A stretch of 64,000 nucleotides of DNA from Adhaeribacter pallidiroseus (GTDB lineage: Bacteria > Bacteroidota > Bacteroidia > Cytophagales > Hymenobacteraceae): NCBI RefSeq assembly GCF_003340495.1, contig NZ_QASA01000001.1, positions 4,526,001 to 4,590,000 on the forward strand, read 5' to 3'. The notes below the pieces were generated by a model that saw nothing but the letters and a program-made list of their open reading frames with translations, was not told the DNA's origin and did not search any database. Made by a program: the position numbers and the translations under genes. This document shows positions 1-8,536 of the stretch, piece after piece. The stretch's first letter is position 1, and each line of letters starts with the position of its first letter.

Positions 1-1650
1 CAAGTTATGGGAGCCGCACCAGAACTCCTGATCCACATCAGGCTCTCTGCCCCATAATTCTACTGCCGCTTTGTTAAAAAGCTTAATGCAGCCATTTACA
101 TCGCAGGTATAAACCGCTGCAGGTAAATCCTGAATTAGTTGGCGAAAATTCCATTCACTTTCTTCTATTCTTTTCCTTGTCAATACCTGCTCACTTACAT
201 CTACACCAAAAAAGTAGATCTCTTCTACAATGCCATCGCTGTTACAATACGGTTGAAAAAGCATGTCCAGGTAAATAGTATTAAGCTGGCCATTACTATC
301 GCGGCCTAGTTGTAAAACTTGCTCTGTTTCACGATAGCTTTCACCAGTTTTATAGACTAGATCTAACTTTTCCTGAAAGGCTTGGTGAGCTAAATCCGGG
401 AATGCTTCTGCTACGGTCTTGCCAAGCACTTGCCGCCCACCAATCAGACGATCGAATAACAGATTAGTTAATACATACCGATGGTCAGCACCTTTGAAAA
501 CGCAAATACTAACCGGAGCCTGCATAAACAAATTATTAAACCGCCGTTGCTCGTTCGAGATAGCCTTCTCCAATAAACTATTTGCTTTTTGCACTGCCAG
601 AGCATCCTTTACTCGCTCAGTTACATCCCCGAAATGAGAAACAATGGCTCGGATACTTGGCTGTTGAAGCAAATTAGTGGTATTACTTTCTACCCAAACC
701 AAATGACCACTTTTATGCTGAAGTTGGATTAACTTCTGAATTGGTTGGCCAGGAGAGCTTAACACTTCCTGATTATATTGAGTTACCTGTTCTAAGCCTT
801 TCGCCGGATAGCTTAAAAGAGTAAACCCTGGTTGTGCTGCCTCTTCCTTAGTAAAGCCAAAAATTCTTTCAGCCGTTGAACTCCAGTAAACAATATTCAA
901 ATGTTCATCCCGTAATACAATCGCTTCACTGCTATTTTCAATTAAAGCCATAAAGCGATCCTGGCTCTGCTGCAGTTGTTCGCGGGCAATTTTCTTGTCA
1001 GCAAGGTTGGTCCAGCCTCTTTTAAGGACATAGATTAATAATAAAACAAAAAGAGCAAGACCTAACAGAAGAATTAGATTAATCTGAAAAGCAATTTCTT
1101 CACTTTCTTTCTTTTGTTTTTTCAGAACAGAAAGCTCATGTGCGTGCATAGCATTCACTATTTCCCGGATTTTATCCATTTGGATTTTACCCTTATTAGT
1201 GGCAACCAAGCGCAAAGCGGCATCTAAACCTTTTTCCTGTCGAACTTTTATAGTTAAACGAGATAAGGCGATTTTTTTGTTAAGATGTTGCAATAAAAGC
1301 TTTCGATAATTTTCCTGAACAGAATCAAATCGAACCAGCTCTTTCAAGTGAGAAAAAACTTTTTCTAAACTATCCTCAGCCATTTTAAAAGGCTCTTTGT
1401 AAGCGGCATTGTTTGTAATTACAAATCCACGGGCGCCCGTTTCATAATCTTTTGCCAAAGAAACAACTCTTTCTATCTGGTATATTCTTTCCTGAGAATG
1501 TATCACTCTCTGAGCATGTTCATTTTTCCAGCCCAGATTATAATAAATACTATAAACCAGTATAGAAAACACTAGCAAGATTATAGAGAATACAATAAGT
1601 AGCCTTTTAAATTCTTGGCTACTTTTGATAACGTGGTAAAAATTAATCAT
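1..1650 (-). CDS. CHASE3/multi-PAS sensor histidine kinase, 5' part only
   Basis: The frame is open from an ATG at 1650 to the window edge (550 codons), so the C-terminus lies outside. A first membrane segment sits at about residues 16-37. It is followed by an extracytoplasmic helical region of about 150 residues containing DYETGARGF, typical of CHASE3 sensor domains, and a second membrane segment at about 188-206. At least three PAS domains follow, starting near residues 230 (MALIENSSEAIVLRDE), 370 (FMQAPVSICVFKG) and 500 (RQLIQDLPAAVYTCDVNG). This order is usual for Bacteroidota hybrid or orphan sensor kinases. The HisKA/HATPase part is inferred, not seen, and another output domain is possible. 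No response regulator is adjacent on the visible side. The ligand cannot be predicted. Confidence 0.85.
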   Translation of the reverse strand, partial: MINFYHVIKSSQEFKRLLIVFSIILLVFSILVYSIYYNLGWKNEHAQRVIHSQERIYQIERVVSLAKDYETGARGFVITNNAAYKEPFKMAEDSLEKVFSHLKELVRFDSVQENYRKLLLQHLNKKIALSRLTIKVRQEKGLDAALRLVATNKGKIQMDKIREIVNAMHAHELSVLKKQKKESEEIAFQINLILLLGLALFVLLLIYVLKRGWTNLADKKIAREQLQQSQDRFMALIENSSEAIVLRDEHLNIVYWSSTAERIFGFTKEEAAQPGFTLLSYPAKGLEQVTQYNQEVLSSPGQPIQKLIQLQHKSGHLVWVESNTTNLLQQPSIRAIVSHFGDVTERVKDALAVQKANSLLEKAISNEQRRFNNLFMQAPVSICVFKGADHRYVLTNLLFDRLIGGRQVLGKTVAEAFPDLAHQAFQEKLDLVYKTGESYRETEQVLQLGRDSNGQLNTIYLDMLFQPYCNSDGIVEEIYFFGVDVSEQVLTRKRIEESEWNFRQLIQDLPAAVYTCDVNGCIKLFNKAAVELWGREPDVDQEFWCGSHNL

Positions 1651-2277
1651 GCTGTATTATTAAAACACAATTCACGTAAAAATTTAAAAAATTATTATTT
1701 ATCATTAAGTTTTTCACGACTTCATCAAAACTAACTAAAAGCAACTTCTTGCCGCACAAAATATAATTTATAATTATTCGGTATTTAAAAGTAAACAGTT
1801 AAATTCTAAAAACAATACCCTTATTAGAAAAATTATATTTATTGTTAAATTTTAAACAACATTTTTGCATTTAATAACAATAAAAGCAACATATACTTAT
1901 ACATAATTCAATTACTATTGAAAAAAAATGGTAATCTTAAATTTAGCACAATATAACTTTATTAATTTTAAATTTTCGTTTATAGCCTTAACCATTATAG
2001 CTGATTGAAATTATAAGATTGCCTACTTAATTTGAGCATAAACAAATAACTACTATTTTAATCAGGAATTTTACTGGATTAGTTACAAACTACTAAGCTC
2101 TCTTAGGTATATTCAACTATTGTGCTTTTCCAACTTAAATAAAGTACCAGATTACAGTTGAGTAAAAATCAACCTCTAAAAGAGCGAGTACTTAAGCAAT
2201 TATTAAAATCCAGGCCTTATATACAGTTAATAGAATCATCTATTGCTCCAGTATAACAGAGTTAGTGCTTATATCAA
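1651..2277. other. AT-rich intergenic stretch
   Basis: This gap of about 630 bases between the sensor kinase start and the hairpin below the lipoprotein gene is very AT-rich and stop-rich in all frames. I see no gene, RNA or convincing repeat in it. The kinase promoter should lie close to 1650, but no clear TAnnTTTG box stands out. Confidence 0.5.
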
Positions 2278-2325
2278 TTAACAAACAAGCAGTTGATAGT
2301 ACATTATCAACTGCTTGTTTGTTAA
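2278..2325 (-). terminator. Perfect 21-bp hairpin after the lipoprotein gene
   Basis: Positions 2278-2298 are the exact reverse complement of 2305-2325, with a 6-base loop (gtacat). The hairpin starts 20 bases after the stop of the minus-strand lipoprotein gene. It lacks a strong U-run on either side, so it may stabilise the mRNA end rather than act as a classical intrinsic terminator. Confidence 0.55.
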
Positions 2326-2344
2326 CTATTTATATATTATTTTT

Positions 2345-2968
2345 TCATCTTTTACTACGTTGCTCCCATTTTCCAGCCGTAGCAGCCAAGTAATTATTAA
2401 GGTTAAAATCGATTTGAAGTTCCAGTTTTCCGTTATTTTCTACGAGATAGCTAAAAGTAGAATGATCACTGCTAAATGCTAAAGTCCAAACGCATGGAGT
2501 AGACAAGTTCATTAAATTTTTTGTATAAGTGTCAGCAGGGAAGAACTGCATGTAAGCTGTTCCATTACCTTTAGTATGGCCACCGTACAAATTTATCCTG
2601 TTGGCTTGACCGTCTTCTTGTTTGTTTTCGTGTTTTAGAAAAAAACCGGCAGGAGTCCGCTCCAGAATTAAAGTGCGATATACTTTTTCACCAATGTAAA
2701 TCGGAATTCGCATCTCGCTCTTTGTACAATTAATAACTTCTAAAGACACTAGCTGTCCAGCAAAAAGCGTGGACTTTGTTTCGGGGTATAAGGGTTGGCC
2801 TATTACTCTTGCGCCTTGCAGGCTTTCCAACGCTTGGTAAAAGGTGTCGTTTGCCGGATTATAATTCTTTGTTGCTACTGGTGTACGTATACAACTCGTT
2901 GCAGCAAAAAGCATCAACGCTAACAATATTATCCCCTTCAATAATTTATAATCAAGCTTCTGAAACAT
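2345..2968 (-). CDS. Hypothetical lipoprotein (207 aa)
   Basis: The protein starts MFQKLDYKLLKGIILLALML and has a lipobox-like ATSC at about residues 23-26, so it is probably a lipid-anchored envelope protein. The mature part, about 180 residues, is predicted mainly beta with polar stretches. I do not recognise a family. It stands alone: the kinase upstream on the same strand is separated by a strong hairpin and about 630 bases, and the next gene is divergent. The start is the only ATG giving a full signal peptide. Confidence 0.65.
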   Translation of the reverse strand: MFQKLDYKLLKGIILLALMLFAATSCIRTPVATKNYNPANDTFYQALESLQGARVIGQPLYPETKSTLFAGQLVSLEVINCTKSEMRIPIYIGEKVYRTLILERTPAGFFLKHENKQEDGQANRINLYGGHTKGNGTAYMQFFPADTYTKNLMNLSTPCVWTLAFSSDHSTFSYLVENNGKLELQIDFNLNNYLAATAGKWEQRSKR

Positions 2969-3488
2969 TACCCAGTAATATTAAAGGAACAAACGATTAA
3001 ATGTTGCAGTAAAGGAAAGATGCATAAGTAGAAAACGTAAATTTTTCATCATGTTATTTCGATTTTAAAACCTAAAATTTTACTAATTAATCTAGCTGTG
3101 CTTGTTGTTTTAAAATATAAATGCGTTCCACGCAAGAATGCTTTAACAATCTTTAAACAAATATATCACCAGATCGCTCTACTACAAAATAGCAATTTTA
3201 TTAGATCGCTTAATAATTCTGTTTTATATATTGCAAACAAAATAATACAATAATAACCTTTGTTAAACAACAATTTATCTAGATAATCTTGGTACATCGT
3301 TCTTGAAGCTAAAAGGCTAAAACTAGAAGCTAAAAGGCTAAAATGTATTTGTAAAAAGAGAACTAGAATAAAGAGAATTGAAACAAGATGTTTAATGAAT
3401 AGCTAATACTTGCTTAAGATTATTTGATGAGCACTTAAACACCAGAATGAGTTTTATGGAATAAAATATTAATAATTTTTTAAAAAAT
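2969..3488. other. Intergenic stretch with a short tandem repeat
   Basis: This AT-rich spacer lies between divergent genes. It contains an exact 18-base direct repeat (gaagctaaaaggctaaaa at 3305-3322 and 3326-3343, separated by cta). No gene is supported; the 94-codon minus-strand frame at 3480-3764 lies across the attenuator and pheA and is a shadow. Confidence 0.5.
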
Positions 3489-3520
3489 TTTGCTTCTTAA
3501 AAATTCGTTCTTTAATATTG
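3489..3520 (+). promoter_or_regulatory. Putative promoter of the aromatic operon
   Basis: TTTG at 3489-3492 is followed 20 bases later by TAATATTG at 3513-3520. This fits the Bacteroidota -33/-7 pattern TTTG-N19-21-TAnnTTTG except for one base in the -7 box. Transcription would then start near 3527, just ahead of the leader peptide at 3540. Confidence 0.4.
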
Positions 3521-3539
3521 GGGCACCAAGTTGATGATA

Positions 3540-3605
3540 ATGAAACGAATAACAAACGCTTTCTTTTTTTACTATTACTTTTTTAGTACCTCTCCGGGGT
3601 CTTAA
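3540..3605 (+). CDS. Phe/Tyr-rich leader peptide of the aromatic operon
   Basis: ATG at 3540 opens a 21-codon frame ending in TAA at 3603-3605. Residues 8-15 are FFFYYYFF, eight consecutive aromatic codons, in a peptide otherwise rich in Ser, Thr and Asn. The peptide lies directly upstream of an intrinsic terminator and of pheA, the same arrangement as E. coli pheL-pheA. By analogy, ribosomes stalling at the Phe/Tyr codons when charged tRNA is scarce would favour readthrough. The frame is too short for standard gene callers. There is no strong Shine-Dalgarno, which is usual in Bacteroidota. The mixed Phe/Tyr content suggests control by both end products. The sequence is direct observation; the mechanism is inferred. 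Confidence 0.8.
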   Translation: MKRITNAFFFYYYFFSTSPGS

Positions 3606-3646
3606 GAGAATAGTATTGCGTTTGAAATAACAAGATATAAAACTCC

Positions 3647-3675
3647 AAAGCCCCGAAGATCGGGGCTTTTTTTTT
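3647..3675 (+). terminator. Attenuator terminator before pheA
   Basis: AAAGCCCCGA (3647-3656) pairs perfectly with TCGGGGCTTT (3660-3669) across a 3-base loop, followed by further T residues to 3675. The hairpin ends 2 bases before the pheA ATG at 3678, so it can only act on transcripts initiated upstream. A competing pairing is visible: CGGGGT at 3595-3600 can pair with GCCCCG at 3650-3655 (one G-U), plus nearby U-A pairs. That segment overlaps the last codons of the leader peptide, as an antiterminator should. Confidence 0.85.
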
Positions 3676-3677
3676 AC

Positions 3678-4514
3678 ATGATGAATAACACTATTAAAAT
3701 AGCCATTCAGGGTGGCCCAGCTTCTTTTCACGATGTAGTGGCCCAGCAGTACTTTGCCGGGCAATCCATTGAGATTGTACCTTGCATGACTTTTCAGCGG
3801 GTTTGCGCCGCGGTAAAAAACCGCGAATCCGATTACGGAGTAATGGCCATAGAAAATGCCTTAGCGGGCAGTATTTTAAATAATTACTCGCTCTTGCAAG
3901 ACTATCCGGTTTCCATTATCGGCGAAGCGTATCTTCCTATTGAGCAAAATTTATTAGCCTTACCGGGTCAATCTTTAGCAGATATAAAACTGGTGCGTTC
4001 GCACCCGATGGCCTTATTGCAGTGCACTAATTTCCTGGAAGAAAATCCGCACATTCAAGCGTTAGAATCGGCGGATACGGCGGAAAGCGCCCGGGAGATC
4101 CGGGAAAATAATTTGGTTGGGGTTGGTGCTATTGCCAGCCGCATGGCCGCGCAGCGCTACGAACTGGAAATTGTAGAAGAACGCGTTGAGAATTACAAAG
4201 AAAATTACACCCGTTTTATGATAATATCGCGGAAGCCGCTTGCCGACAAAAGCCAGGCAAACAAGGCTTCCGTTATTTTCACGCTGCACCACCGCGCCGG
4301 CGAATTAGCTAAAATATTAGATGTTTTCCGGGATGTAGCCATTAATTTATCTTTGATTCAGTCCATTCCTATCCTGAGCCGGCCAACAGAATTTGCTATT
4401 TTACTGGATCTGGAATGGGAAGATTATAGTACTTTTGAAGAAGCCATAGGTTTAGTTACGCCTTTGATTGTGGAAATGAAAATATTAGGCATTTACCAAA
4501 GAGGAAAAAGATGA
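3678..4514 (+). CDS. pheA: Prephenate dehydratase
   Basis: This is a monofunctional prephenate dehydratase (278 aa) converting prephenate to phenylpyruvate, the committed step of Phe synthesis. The N-terminal catalytic part (residues 1-180) shows ESDYGVMAIENALAGSI and the catalytic Thr-Arg-Phe motif in ENYTRFMIIS. A C-terminal ACT domain (about 195-270; KASVIFTLHHRAGELAKIL) should bind Phe for feedback inhibition. There is no fused chorismate mutase; that activity lies in the third gene of the operon. The stop overlaps the next start (ATGA), so translation is coupled. Expression is probably controlled by the leader peptide and terminator directly upstream. Confidence 0.95.
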   Translation: MMNNTIKIAIQGGPASFHDVVAQQYFAGQSIEIVPCMTFQRVCAAVKNRESDYGVMAIENALAGSILNNYSLLQDYPVSIIGEAYLPIEQNLLALPGQSLADIKLVRSHPMALLQCTNFLEENPHIQALESADTAESAREIRENNLVGVGAIASRMAAQRYELEIVEERVENYKENYTRFMIISRKPLADKSQANKASVIFTLHHRAGELAKILDVFRDVAINLSLIQSIPILSRPTEFAILLDLEWEDYSTFEEAIGLVTPLIVEMKILGIYQRGKR

Positions 4515-5686
4515 TCATTGCCAAAGCAGACCGGCTGAACCAAGTTCAGGAATATTACTTCGCTCGCAAGCTGGCCGAAGTACGAGCTTTAATGGCGCAA
4601 GGCAAAAAAATAATTAATCTGGGCATTGGTGATCCGGACTTACCCGCGTCGAAAAATACCGTGCAAGCGCTTAATGCTTCCGCAGAACTGCCAACGAGTC
4701 ACGGGTACCAACCTTACCGGTCTATACCAGCATTACGGGTGGCCATGGCCGATTGGTATGCACAAACTTACGACGTAACGTTAAACCCGGAAACGGAAGT
4801 GCTACCTTTATTAGGCTCTAAAGAAGGGGTATTCCATATTTCGTTAGCTTTTTTAAATCCGGGCGACAAAGTGTTAGTCCCGAATCCGGGTTACCCGGCT
4901 TATGCCGCAGTAACAAAGTTAGTAGGTGCCGAACCCGTTTATTTTGATTTAACCGCCGAAAATAACTGGTTACCCAATTTAGATGTTTTAAGCCAACAAG
5001 ATTTGAGCGGGGTAAAGCTGATGTGGCTAAACTACCCGAACATGCCTACCGGCGCTTTAGCCAGCGAAGCTGATTTTTTAAAAATTACTGATTTTGCCCG
5101 GACCCACAACATCTTAATTGTGCACGATAATCCTTATAGTTTGGTGCTTAATACCAAACCGCCGGTAAGTATATTGCATGTGCCGGGCGCCCTGGATTGT
5201 TGCCTGGAACTTAACTCCTTAAGCAAATCGTTTAATATGGCCGGTTGGCGGGTTGGCATGGTACTGGGGCAGAAGGATTATATTGATGCCATTATCGCGG
5301 TAAAAAGTAATTTAGACTCCGGCATGTTTTTACCAGTACAACAAGCGGCCATTGCGGCTTTAAAAAATCCGGAAAGCTGGCACGCCGAACGAAACGCGGT
5401 TTATCGCCGCCGCCGGGAGTTAATTTACCAGTTACTGGATTTACTCGGTTGTAAATACGCTACCGAAGCGACGGGCATGTTTGTCTGGGCGCGGGTACCC
5501 GACGACATAGCCGATGTGGAAGATTTTTTAAATTCGATTCTCTACGAAGCCTATGTGTTTCTAACACCCGGTAAAATATTTGGATCTAACGGCGAACGGT
5601 ACGTACGCGTATCAGTTTGCGCTACTGAAGAAAATATAAATCAAGCAATTCAAAATATTCATCAATTTTTAACTGTTACAAAATGA
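4511..5686 (+). CDS. PLP aminotransferase (class I/II), probably aromatic
   Basis: This 391-residue fold-type I aminotransferase shows IGIGDPDLP near the N-terminus, NPGYPAYAA for the substrate/PLP loop, HDNPYS, the PLP lysine in SLSKSFNMAGWRVG, and the C-terminal carboxylate-binding region RVSVC. Placed between pheA and DAHP synthase with 4-base overlaps on both sides, it most likely transaminates phenylpyruvate and/or 4-hydroxyphenylpyruvate or prephenate. The family also contains LL-diaminopimelate and aspartate aminotransferases, so substrate choice is inferred from context. Confidence 0.88.
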   Translation: MIIAKADRLNQVQEYYFARKLAEVRALMAQGKKIINLGIGDPDLPASKNTVQALNASAELPTSHGYQPYRSIPALRVAMADWYAQTYDVTLNPETEVLPLLGSKEGVFHISLAFLNPGDKVLVPNPGYPAYAAVTKLVGAEPVYFDLTAENNWLPNLDVLSQQDLSGVKLMWLNYPNMPTGALASEADFLKITDFARTHNILIVHDNPYSLVLNTKPPVSILHVPGALDCCLELNSLSKSFNMAGWRVGMVLGQKDYIDAIIAVKSNLDSGMFLPVQQAAIAALKNPESWHAERNAVYRRRRELIYQLLDLLGCKYATEATGMFVWARVPDDIADVEDFLNSILYEAYVFLTPGKIFGSNGERYVRVSVCATEENINQAIQNIHQFLTVTK

Positions 5687-6804
5687 GCCCAAAACCTCAA
5701 ATCGATGTCCTGACCGAATCTGCTTTAATTAATGCAGACGGCTCTCCCCTTATTATTGCCGGCCCATGCAGCGCCGAGTCGGAAGAACAAGTTATGGCAA
5801 CTGCCCACGGCATTAAAGCAATTCCGGGCGTAAATATCTACCGGGCTGGTATCTGGAAGCCCCGTACCCGGCCAAATTCTTTTGAAGGTGTAGGTGTACC
5901 CGGCTTGAAATGGTTAAAAAAAGTAAAAGCGGAAACCGGTCTGCGGGTAGCTACTGAAGTGGCTAACGCCATGCACGTGTACGAATCGTTAAAAGCGGGT
6001 ATTGATGTCATGTGGATTGGTGCCCGGACTACGGTAAACCCTTTCACGGTACAGGAAATTGCCGATGCGTTGCGCGGCACCGATATTCCGGTATTAGTAA
6101 AAAACCCGGTTAATCCGGATTTACAATTATGGATTGGGGCGATTGAGCGGTTAAACCAGGCTGGTTTACGCCAGATTGGAGCTATTCACCGGGGTTTCTC
6201 TACTTTCGATAATGCGCCTTACCGTAATTTACCAAAATGGAACAGCGCTATTGAATTCAAACGTTTGTTACCCGAAATTCCGTTAATCTGCGACCCGAGT
6301 CACATTGCCGGTAACCGTGAATTATTACTGCCAGTTGCGCAAAAAGCCATGGACTTAGCTATGGACGGTTTAATGATTGAAACGCATATCGATCCATCGG
6401 TAGCTTTGAGCGATGCCGCCCAGCAAGTAACTCCGGAAAATCTAGGTAAAATGTTAGCCAGCATTCGTTTCCGGAAGCCAGAAGGCGAAGAACTAGCCGA
6501 AGAAGATCACCATTTACTTGATGAGATGCGGAAGCAAATTGATGAACTGGACGATGAAATGGTAGAGGTATTTGCCCGCCGGGCCCGTTTATCGCGCAAA
6601 ATTGGCGAGTACAAAAAAGCCCACAACATGACCATTTACCAGGTAAAACGTTGGGACCAGATTATCGCGGATCGTTTAGAGCACGCCCGTAAAAATGGTT
6701 TAGATGAAACATTCATGAAATCGGTTCTGCAAAGCATTCACCAGTATTCTATTAACATCCAAAACGATGTTTTGAATAAACAAGAACAAGCAGCTAAAGC
6801 ATAA
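5683..6804 (+). CDS. Bifunctional DAHP synthase / chorismate mutase
   Basis: The 373-residue fusion has a type I DAHP synthase domain at residues 15-265 (GPCSAES, KPRTRPNSFEG, CDPSHIAG) and a C-terminal AroQ-type chorismate mutase at 280-365 (LLDEMRKQIDELDDEM, RLSRKIGEYKK). It catalyses the first shikimate step (phosphoenolpyruvate plus erythrose 4-phosphate) and the chorismate to prephenate branch step. This domain order is typical of Bacteroidota. It is the last gene of the three-gene operon and is followed by a terminator. No prephenate dehydrogenase (tyrA) follows, although related genomes often have one nearby (recollection, not checked). Confidence 0.94.
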   Translation: MSPKPQIDVLTESALINADGSPLIIAGPCSAESEEQVMATAHGIKAIPGVNIYRAGIWKPRTRPNSFEGVGVPGLKWLKKVKAETGLRVATEVANAMHVYESLKAGIDVMWIGARTTVNPFTVQEIADALRGTDIPVLVKNPVNPDLQLWIGAIERLNQAGLRQIGAIHRGFSTFDNAPYRNLPKWNSAIEFKRLLPEIPLICDPSHIAGNRELLLPVAQKAMDLAMDGLMIETHIDPSVALSDAAQQVTPENLGKMLASIRFRKPEGEELAEEDHHLLDEMRKQIDELDDEMVEVFARRARLSRKIGEYKKAHNMTIYQVKRWDQIIADRLEHARKNGLDETFMKSVLQSIHQYSINIQNDVLNKQEQAAKA

Positions 6805-6823
6805 CTTTTTTAAATTTTTAATT

Positions 6824-6860
6824 AAAACGGCAGCCTGATAAAGCTGCCGTTTTTGTTTTT
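6824..6860 (+). terminator. Terminator of the aromatic operon
   Basis: AAAACGGCAGC (6824-6834) pairs perfectly with GCTGCCGTTTT (6843-6853), followed by a T-rich tract to 6860. It lies between the operon and the convergent peptidase gene and can act in both directions. Confidence 0.85.
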
Positions 6861-6896
6861 TAAATTTTTGCTAATTGAGAGCTCGTTCATTTACAG

Positions 6897-8279
6897 CTAT
6901 AAGCCATACTTATCTAGCAAATAAATCAGAGCGGCCATAGAAGCTCCGCCCAATTCCAGCTCCCGTTTGTTTACTTTATCAAAAGTATCGTTAGAAGCAT
7001 GGTGGTATTGAAAATAACGCTGCGAATCGGGAGTAAAGCCAATGAGGGCCGCGTTTTTGTCTACCTCTGCTAAAGGCTCAATATCGGTGCCGGCGTGGCC
7101 CAGGCCAATATCGTGCAGGCCATAAGGGGATAATAATGGCTTCCATTTCGAAATGGCATTAATTTTAGACGGCTCGGCCACAATGCCGAAACCACGGGGC
7201 GTAAACCCACCGGCATCTGACTCTATGGCGGCTACATGCTTTTCCTGGTTGGCTTTGGCTAACTCCGCGTATTTCCGTCCGCCCCGTACGCCGTTTTCTT
7301 CATTCATAAACATAACAGCTCTAATGGTCCGTTTTGGCCGGTAGTTTAGGTTTTTGAATATTCGCAATACTTCAATGGACTGCGTACAGCCGGTACCATC
7401 GTCGTGGGCACCATCGGCTAAATCCCAGGAATCTAAATGGCCACCTACCGCGATTATTTCATTGGGCTTTTCGCTACCCCGTAACTCCCCTATTACATTG
7501 TAAGATTTTACTTCGGGTAACGTTTCGCAGTGCATTTCATACGAAAAATTTAAATTTGGATCGGCTTGCAGCATTTGGCTGAGCTTATCGGCACCGTTCG
7601 TACTAATCGCCGCTGCCGGAATTTTCGGCACCGTTTCATCGTAGCGCAGCGAACCGGTATGTGGCAAATCATCCTGAAATAAGTTTAAAGACCGGACTAC
7701 TACGCCAACGGCTCCCAGTTTAGCTGCTTCCGAAGGTCCTTGCCGGCGTTGGTCTCCGGCGCCACTGTAAGCCTCAAAGGTGGAAACCCGACGAGGATCC
7801 ATGGGTCGGTTAAAGAACACAATTTTCCCTTGCACTTTACTGCGGCCCAGTGCTTTTAATTCATCCAAAGTTTTTACTTCTATTATAGGAGCAGTTAAAG
7901 CCGTTTTGCCGGTTCCAACCGATCCGCCTAAAGCGCAAATAGGCACCTCTACTTTTGATTTACTACTTTGAATGCTGGCTTTTTCTTTGGCACCACGTAC
8001 CCAGTGGGGCACCATTACCTCTTGCAGATAAACTTTATCAAACTTGTAGCTTTCCATTAATTGTTTCGACCATTGCACGGCCTTTTCCGCTTCGGGGGAC
8101 CCGCTCAGCCGACCGCCGATTTTATTGCTCAGGTAATCCAGATTTTTATAACTCTGTCCGTTGGTTAAAGCTTCGTCGAATATTTGGCGGATATACAAGG
8201 AATCGGGAGAAGTTTGGGCAAAACATTTTCTGGAGATTATAAAAGCACTAAAAATTAAAAAAGTACGCAGGAGCAGCAT
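6897..8279 (-). CDS. Secreted M28 family aminopeptidase
   Basis: This 460-residue exported metallopeptidase has a signal peptide at residues 1-22 ending in CFAQ. A PA (protease-associated) insert lies at about 130-240. The M28 zinc-peptidase domain is in the C-terminal half: GGHLDSWDLADGAHDDGTG supplies the first His/Asp ligands, NEENGVRGG the catalytic Glu pair, ESDAGGF the next Asp, and HHASNDTFD the last His. It probably removes N-terminal residues from peptides outside the cytoplasm. The gene stands alone and converges on the aromatic operon. Confidence 0.92.
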   Translation of the reverse strand: MLLLRTFLIFSAFIISRKCFAQTSPDSLYIRQIFDEALTNGQSYKNLDYLSNKIGGRLSGSPEAEKAVQWSKQLMESYKFDKVYLQEVMVPHWVRGAKEKASIQSSKSKVEVPICALGGSVGTGKTALTAPIIEVKTLDELKALGRSKVQGKIVFFNRPMDPRRVSTFEAYSGAGDQRRQGPSEAAKLGAVGVVVRSLNLFQDDLPHTGSLRYDETVPKIPAAAISTNGADKLSQMLQADPNLNFSYEMHCETLPEVKSYNVIGELRGSEKPNEIIAVGGHLDSWDLADGAHDDGTGCTQSIEVLRIFKNLNYRPKRTIRAVMFMNEENGVRGGRKYAELAKANQEKHVAAIESDAGGFTPRGFGIVAEPSKINAISKWKPLLSPYGLHDIGLGHAGTDIEPLAEVDKNAALIGFTPDSQRYFQYHHASNDTFDKVNKRELELGGASMAALIYLLDKYGL

Positions 8280-8443
8280 AATATATGGGGATTCGTTAGT
8301 CTAAGGCTCAAATAACAAGATTTAACTTAATTTTTAAACCTTCCGACCAGAATATTATTTTATGCTGGCCTGGCTCTGGCTTAACTCCTATCAATGAAAC
8401 CCACTTCTAAAATAAATTGAAAAAAAATAAATTAAACTATTAA

Positions 8444-8474
8444 TTTAGTTGTATAACTAAAAATTTAGTTATAC
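8444..8474 (+). promoter_or_regulatory. Candidate BlaI-type operator
   Basis: An inverted repeat TTAGTT-GTAT-AACTAA (8445-8460) is followed by a further half copy, TTAGTTATAC (8465-8474), about 60 bases before the repressor gene. BlaI/MecI repressors bind short dyads and usually autoregulate, so this is a reasonable operator. Binding itself is inferred. Confidence 0.45.
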
Positions 8475-8536
8475 GTTTAGGTAAGTAAACGACTACTAGT
8501 AAAAATACTCTTTAACCAACCCGCAACTACTAACGC

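Noticed and set aside
3480-3764. 94-codon minus-strand frame
   Set aside because: It runs antisense across the leader peptide, attenuator and pheA start, has no family features, and the plus-strand elements explain the region fully.
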